Shown piece by piece: positions 58,601 through 64,000 of a DNA stretch of 64,000 nt. Under the pieces are notes generated by a model. That model searched no databases. It was not told the origin of the DNA and saw only the letters and a program-made list of their open reading frames with translations. Origin of the DNA: Notospermus geniculatus (taxonomy: Eukaryota; Nemertea; Pilidiophora; Heteronemertea; Lineidae); the NCBI GenBank assembly GCA_002633025.1, contig NMRB01002521.1:29460-93459 (forward strand). The letters run 5' to 3'. Position numbers and translations under genes: made by a program. Each line of letters opens with the position of its first letter. Position 1 is the stretch's first letter.

Positions 58601-58998
58601 TAATGATTTGAAATGAACAAGAAAATAAATGTTTCTAATAGGCCTTAGACCAGTAGATCTAAGTCCATTTCGGCAAAAATAGATAAGAGAGGATCTATTT
58701 TTGATTTCGGGCAATATGACAAATTCGGCGAGTTTTCATATTTTCCACAATACAGCGAGCACGGCAATAACTTATCGCCATCCACGATGGAACATACTAT
58801 GTAGTACTTTACACTTGTCAATTACATTCAATTGCAACCTTCAGTGTCCTCACATCAGGGACGACAGAAAGCCTAAGGGTTTTTTCATTATTTTTTTTAA
58901 ATTTTTTCATTCAAAAGCATTTGTTTTTTCTTTATTTTCTTACAGTGAATAATGAACCAGTCACCTGTTCGGCAGTTTTACTTGATGTTCTCAGCACA
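55640..58998. other. mir-10 upstream flank, nothing recognised
   Basis: About 3.4 kb in the direction where Hox5 is expected. No homeobox or YPWM-coding segment was seen on either strand. Confidence 0.45.
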
Positions 58999-59120
58999 AT
59001 GGCTGATATTTATAAAAGCTAGCAAATGCTTTTACTTCAAATTTTGTAGTACACTTACATTGGATTGCTGTGCAAATCGTAAGTAAAAGCATTTGCTAAC
59101 TTTTATGAATACCAGCCATT
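58999..59120. mobile_element. Family 6 MITE, copy 3
   Basis: ATGGCTGATATTTATAAAAG then AGCAAATGCTTTTACTT faces AAGTAAAAGCATTTGCTAAC TTTTATGAATACCAGCCAT. About 120 bp. Confidence 0.85.
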
Positions 59121-59524
59121 ATACATGTATTATCATCTCCAAAATTTTCAGACCTTTTTGTCCGGAATCAGAAAAAAACATATTTGACGAGCACTCGCCC
59201 CTCTGTAGGCCTGCCTGTAAGCCGCACCCTCCCCCCCCCCCCACTCAGGGGTCAACCATACCGCATGCTCGTTCCAATTTTCTTGGGAAAAGGGGTCATT
59301 TTCGGCAGCACTTTCCGGGGAAAAAATTTCCGAAAAACACTTAAAATAGGGGTACTTTTCCATAAGGGGGTCCTTTTCAAACTCAGGATGTGTACCCTAA
59401 AATTAAGGAGTGGAGGAGGGCGGGAAGCTGCACCAGGCCTACTCACTTTATTACTTCAATCAGAGATTAGAACCCACTATGCAATAAAGACCACGAAGGA
59501 CAGTTTCAGACCATTTTGGTGTAA

Positions 59525-59831
59525 AGGTGCTCTAGTTCGAATTGTAAACATTACGGTTTGTTTATTTACATGGTTGATTATAATAGTTATTTTTCCTCGG
59601 ACAGGTGGCAGCACCGTGTATACCAAAACATTAATGTTATCTATTTTTATATCTATCTTGATAAATATTCTTGTAACTGAAATATATTTATGATTTTAGC
59701 CTCAAAAACAAACAAAAAGTTGTGAAAGGCGAGATTTAATTCGATTTTATCTGATTTATCTGATTTGTTAGTACCAGAAGTTGACAATAGGTGGCACACC
59801 GTAATGTTTACAATTCGAACTATGAACACCT
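59525..59831. mobile_element. Family 5 MITE (piggyBac-type), copy 2
   Basis: Nearly identical to 17372-17668; the chief difference is a short duplication of TTTATCTGA near 59755 and a few changes at the right end. TTAA follows the right end (59832-59835); the left flank reads GTAA. Confidence 0.9.
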
Positions 59832-60522
59832 TTAACTTTCAAATCAAGCCCCGAGTATTTCATTGGTTGTCCTGTAACCGTTACAACGACACGTGAGACA
59901 GAAATACGATTATTGAAATTTTATGCAGATTCAAATCGTGATTTAACGTTTTGTTCTTTATGAGATGTAATCAGGCGAAGGAGGCAAGCCCTTTGTCCCT
60001 GAACCTGCCTTGGATATTATCTCTACAATGGGGGCATCATGAGATGCATCGTAAAGCACCTATCTCGGATTATCTCGGATTATCATTGTCACTTTCAAGG
60101 ACAGGAGATGTCCGAGAATAGATATGTTTTAAGATGAATGTTAGAGTTGGATTAAAATAAATGTGATAATAAGAACAGCCTTTCAAAATCGATGACATAA
60201 TATTAATATGATATGGAAAGCAGGAGTGACTGCAATTGTGTAAAATACAAAAAGAAATAATTCTGTTTTAATTATCATTCCCATGGGTCCCAGGGGCGTA
60301 GCTAGCGAGGGGGGGGCAGGGGGCTAATGCCCCCCCCCCAGCAAAAAGTGACAAAACAAATTTTTGCTCTAAAATGTCATTTCCCCTCTTCGAGCCAAGT
60401 TATTGTAGTGTCAGATGTGGGGAAAATGCATCAGAGAGGTGTAGATTTTCATTTTTTTCTGGGGGCCCCTCCACCTTCAACCTTCAGACTCGATCAATGT
60501 TGCCCCCTACGCCATAAAAGCT

Positions 60523-60523
60523 N
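60523..60523. other. Single undetermined base before a G homopolymer
   Basis: One N precedes a run of 15 G. It lies in a G/C-homopolymer-rich segment (60310-60540), probably a repeat edge read with difficulty. Confidence 0.95.
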
Positions 60524-61038
60524 GGGGGGGGGGGGGTGCCCGGACGAAACGGAGTCGGCTGGAAGAAAGAAAAGCAATCTCAGTCGTTTTGCTTAAAAGT
60601 TTCACTTGATGACGACATTCCTCGACAGACAACATCATAAAATCATGCCATATAAAGATATCAATTTCTCGTATATATGTCTGAGAACGCAGCTGCAACA
60701 TACTAGATGTGGGCGACTTTTATTAGCTAATACATTACGTAATTGTTATTTCGTTAATGGTCTGGCAATGTCTGGGTAGCAGGTGGGACAAGCCATTGTC
60801 TCCTCGTCGAATTCAATCACCTAAAGCTAAAATGAGCGACCTTATCTGAAGCAATTTCTTGTATTTGTTCCAAGGAATTTTCCCCGGAATTGGAGTTGGC
60901 AGATTCTCTTTATAAATGAATCAATTGGAAGATGGATTGATGTACATGTACATGTATCATATTGACATGATTGACATTGGCGGAGCAAAAAAGCAGTTAC
61001 ATGTTGTAAAATTTAACCTTCGGCCCTTACTCATTGAA

Positions 61039-61202
61039 TGGGCAGTTTTATCTGTAGTCTTTTCTGTAATCTCTACAAGAAAGTGCCTGAGGAAGACCCC
61101 AATTGGGGTCGAAAATTTGCAAGATTCGGAGGCGACTTCTCTTATTATATCATTTTGTGTGTCGCTCTTTGTGCTTTATTTTGGATATGAGTGGGCAGTT
61201 TT
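61039..61202 (+). mobile_element. Hammerhead-like element, copy 2, with 11-bp target duplication
   Basis: TGGGCAGTTTT at 61039-61049 recurs at 61192-61202 around a 142-bp insert. Inside, CTGAGGA (61087-61093) is followed by GACCCC-AATT-GGGGTC, GAAA (61111-61114), a short AAT/ATT stem and C. This fits the hammerhead core CUGANGA...GAAA with one extra A before stem II. It shares its AGTCTTTTCT start and TTATTAT-TCAT end with the copy at 22711-22813. Stem I here is degraded. Confidence 0.6.
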
Positions 61203-62677
61203 CAGGCAAAAGGGACAAAAGAAAGGAATCTGTCCAAAATGCTGCCGTCCAAGTTTATGGTAAGAACAGAAACAAAACAAAGCTAAACAAAGATTGGTGC
61301 ATTGTAAATCCTTAGGCCTACTCTAGCAACATTTTCAAAAATATCCGAAGTTTCCTTTTCTCCAGCTTTTCCTTTTTTTCTATCTGCACTATCTAGTTAA
61401 ATGTATCTCTTCCGATGAAATTGTAACATTATTTCAAGGACTCAATAAACTATTTGTAATTTGTAATTTAATTTGTAATTTGCAACTGTGTTTTGCGTTA
61501 GATATCACCACACCATCAGTCGTCGTTGAATAGGAAAAAAGGAGTACCCACTTCGCAGGAAAGGAACATGATAAAGAAACTACATAGTATAAACCCCATG
61601 ACAAATTGCAGATACCAATTACACATCAATATCCCAAGACCAACAGTCCAGAGTGCCCCCTATATTCGCACTCGTAAATCATGCGGTAAACATCATGGCG
61701 CGTGTTGTCATTTTACCAAGGCTGCGTATCGATTAGCTCACGGCAGGATGATTAGAAAAATCTCCAGTTCGCATCACTAAATGCTGGTATACTAGTGATT
61801 GATGACTGTCCTAATGACGTTAGATATTTTCCAAGAAAGTACCTAATATACTCACCGGGTCCGGCTTGCCGACAAAGGAAATCTCAATGATAAATGAGTT
61901 ATGTATTCACACGGTGGCGATATCACCAAGGTCCTTCCTGGTCCGTTAGAATCGGTTCGATTCCTCCACGCCTGTGCAGAGTGGTATGCACATGTATGTG
62001 TGAAATACACTGCATTATCTGTTAGGTTAGGGTGGAATCATTTTTTCTCAAGTTCATTGAAAAATCTGTCATATGCACTTTAGCACTATTCTATAGATAG
62101 CGTGCATAATGGATTCTAACAACTTTGGGTGAAATGTCCTAGCCTTGGTGATCCATCAGCGCCAAGAGCTGCACTGATTGACCTTTTACGTGACGGCTTA
62201 TCAATGGCTTCACTAGAATATTTGTGCAGCACTTCAGTGAACCAGGAGCTTTGTCGTTTTATCATGTGCCCTTCTGCAGCTGTTCACTGTAAACATGATG
62301 AAAAAAAAACACAGCGTGGTTTGATGTATCGATCGAAGGGTATCTTTATCAGATCCGGACAGTATCAATGCCAAGATATTGATGAGTTTTTGATGAGGTA
62401 GTGCACCAAGCTGAACTGGCTTCCCAGTATTGTTGATTCGTCGTGTGTCCCTGGCGAGCTGGATTTGTAAACAACTACAGAGGACACTTTACCAATTTCA
62501 AAAATGATATTCAACTCACGTATTATTATTTCACATTAAAGGCTGCCTTGAAGTAAACACATTAAACCAGGAAGCAATTACGAAGATGTCGATGAAAAAT
62601 ATCTGCCAAACGGCGTTGAATTAGGCCTACTCTGTATATGAGAACCACAGGTACCTGACACAAGACAATTAAAGATC
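61203..62677. other. Non-coding stretch, nothing recognised
   Basis: Small ORFs at 61526-61780 and 62129-62401 show no recognisable domain. A short AATTTGTAATTTGTAATTTG slippage repeat occurs at about 61455-61485. Confidence 0.4.
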
Positions 62678-62929
62678 AGGGTCGGATCCGGGGGGCTTAC
62701 GTCCCTCCCCCTATTTTTGGCAGACCATGATTTTTTTGCAAGAAAAAATTTAATCAGCTAAAAATTACGAGTATTTTGCTCTCAGATGCCAGGAAAATGC
62801 ACCCAAAAGTACTTAAAATTGTTCTGCGGGAGGGCCCCCAGACCCCCTATTGGCTTTGCGGCTCAGGCGCTTGCCGCATCCCTCGAGCTACGCCCTCTCC
62901 CCCTTCGGTCAGTCCTGGATCCGACCCTG
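62678..62929. mobile_element. Family 10 element, copy 3 (best ends)
   Basis: CAGGGTCGGATCCGGGGGGC and TCCTGGATCCGACCCTG are inverted termini about 15 bp long. The interior includes TATTTTTGGCAGACCATG, GGGAGGGCCCCCAGACCCCC and GGCGCTTGCCG. Confidence 0.75.
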
Positions 62930-63703
62930 CAATTAGAGTTACATGTATGATGATGATCTTCTTCTCCGGATGCCTCAACTAACCTTGGGTGTCAGCTTCC
63001 ACAAGCCCTGATTTTCCCAGAAAATGCCACAATAATGAGACCGAGCGCTTTTGCCATGGCATTGAACGACCGTGCCTGGCCTGGCGAGAAGGGAAACATT
63101 TCTGACCAAAGAAGCGAAACCAATCGTTTTTATTCTACATCAGTTACTTTCCTCTTCCATGTCGAGCTTAGACAAGCACTCGCTGGCCCCATTAGGCGAA
63201 CGAATTTTGACAAATGAGGGTGTCAGAAAATAAAGCTACCCGAGATTGGGCCGTTTCCCTACTGAGTTGAGTGCACCCCCTGAACCGTGCTGGGAACATT
63301 AATTTACTCGACAGGGATTTTATAGAGTGCCTCCTATTATCTGTTATGAAAACTAAATTTCCCTTGGCGACAGTGTCTTTCTTATAATCAAGGATAGCAT
63401 TGGAACTGCTCCAAGATTTGACGGGCTGGTATTAAAAAAGAACTGTTTTTCATGAAAACATATTGCACATGTACGTGTATGTTTTTGTTTGTTTGTTCGC
63501 TTCTATAAATGTGGATTTAAGTATATGGGATGTTTATATAGATCATCTGACTTCAGAAAATGAAATAGCCAAAAACAAAGACAATCAGCTAAAATGAAAT
63601 AAGATAAATACATGTTTCAAACTACATTTTCATAAACGACTGTTTTGATGCCATATACACGTGTGGGCCTACTCATAATAGGCGTGTGTACGTATTTAGA
63701 CAA

Positions 63704-63854
63704 TAGGGAGTTTGAGAAATCAAACAACGTTAACTTTACGACAACGTTATTTTTCATACTGCAGATTCACCATATTAGCGGTATTGCATTTTCGGTACAA
63801 AAAATAACGCTGTCGTAAAGTTAACGTTTATCGTTTGATTTCTTAAACTCCCTA
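63704..63854. mobile_element. Family 4a MITE, copy 3
   Basis: TA-flanked (63704-63705, 63853-63854), GGGAGTTTGAGAAATCAAAC to complement, with AACGTTAACTTTACGACAAC and its pair. About 147 bp. Confidence 0.85.
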
Positions 63855-63969
63855 GTATACTGTTATTACGTTATGAATTAGGCCTGCTTTCGTTTATACA
63901 ATTCCCTTTCAAATCGCGCCGAACATTTTAAAGGCGATATTTACCATGATCGATGAATACCAGTACCGT

Positions 63970-64000
<31 letters not shown>
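63970..64000. repeat. C homopolymer at window end
   Basis: At least 31 consecutive C run to the edge of the window. It may be a real simple repeat or a sequencing dead end. Confidence 0.95.

Overview
This window is animal nuclear DNA, not bacterial. Codon-rich ORFs are rare, non-coding spacers are long, a spliced homeobox gene is present, and short inverted-repeat transposons are abundant. The one host protein-coding gene I can support is a complete Hox4 (Deformed-class) gene on the minus strand. Exon 1 (40718 down to 40322) carries the N-terminal MTMSSFLMNS motif and the YPWM hexapeptide. Exon 2 (22398 down to 22079) carries the homeodomain. They are separated by a 17.9-kb intron. A convincing mir-10 hairpin lies on the same strand at 55557-55639, about 15 kb upstream of the Hox4 start codon. 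That is the position and orientation mir-10 has between Hox4 and Hox5 in many bilaterian Hox clusters. The window is therefore the Hox4/mir-10 part of a Hox cluster. The Hox4 sequence (vertebrate-like N-terminus, [27 protein letters not shown]), the TAGGCCTA and ACATGTA word bias and the repeat style suggest a marine deuterostome invertebrate. An ambulacrarian (echinoderm or hemichordate) is my best guess, but this is not proven.

Layout on the plus coordinate scale: 1-22 kb is the 3' flank of Hox4 (toward the expected Hox3 side). It is full of MITEs and fold-back elements, a broken PIF/Harbinger transposase remnant (about 7.1-7.5 kb) and a GC-rich interlocked fold-back at 12.7-13.9 kb. 22.1-40.7 kb is Hox4 itself. 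Its intron holds clustered MITEs, a small hammerhead-like insertion, a roughly 3.2-kb inverted-repeat structure, two copies of one tRNA-derived SINE and several nested elements. 40.7-55.5 kb is the Hox4 upstream region, with a PBX-HOX-like site near the start codon, more MITEs, a 52-bp tandem repeat and three tandem near-perfect palindromes just 3' of mir-10. 55.6-64 kb is the mir-10 upstream flank. No Hox5 exon was recognised there before the window ends.

How the parts work together: in other bilaterians mir-10 and Hox4 are co-linear neighbours patterned along the anterior-posterior axis, often sharing regulatory DNA and sometimes a primary transcript. Here both are on the minus strand, which fits. 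The remaining DNA is mostly non-autonomous transposon debris, grouped below into families by their terminal sequences. All family assignments come from reading the sequence by eye. No alignment or database search was run, and boundaries are approximate to a few bases unless target-site duplications are stated.
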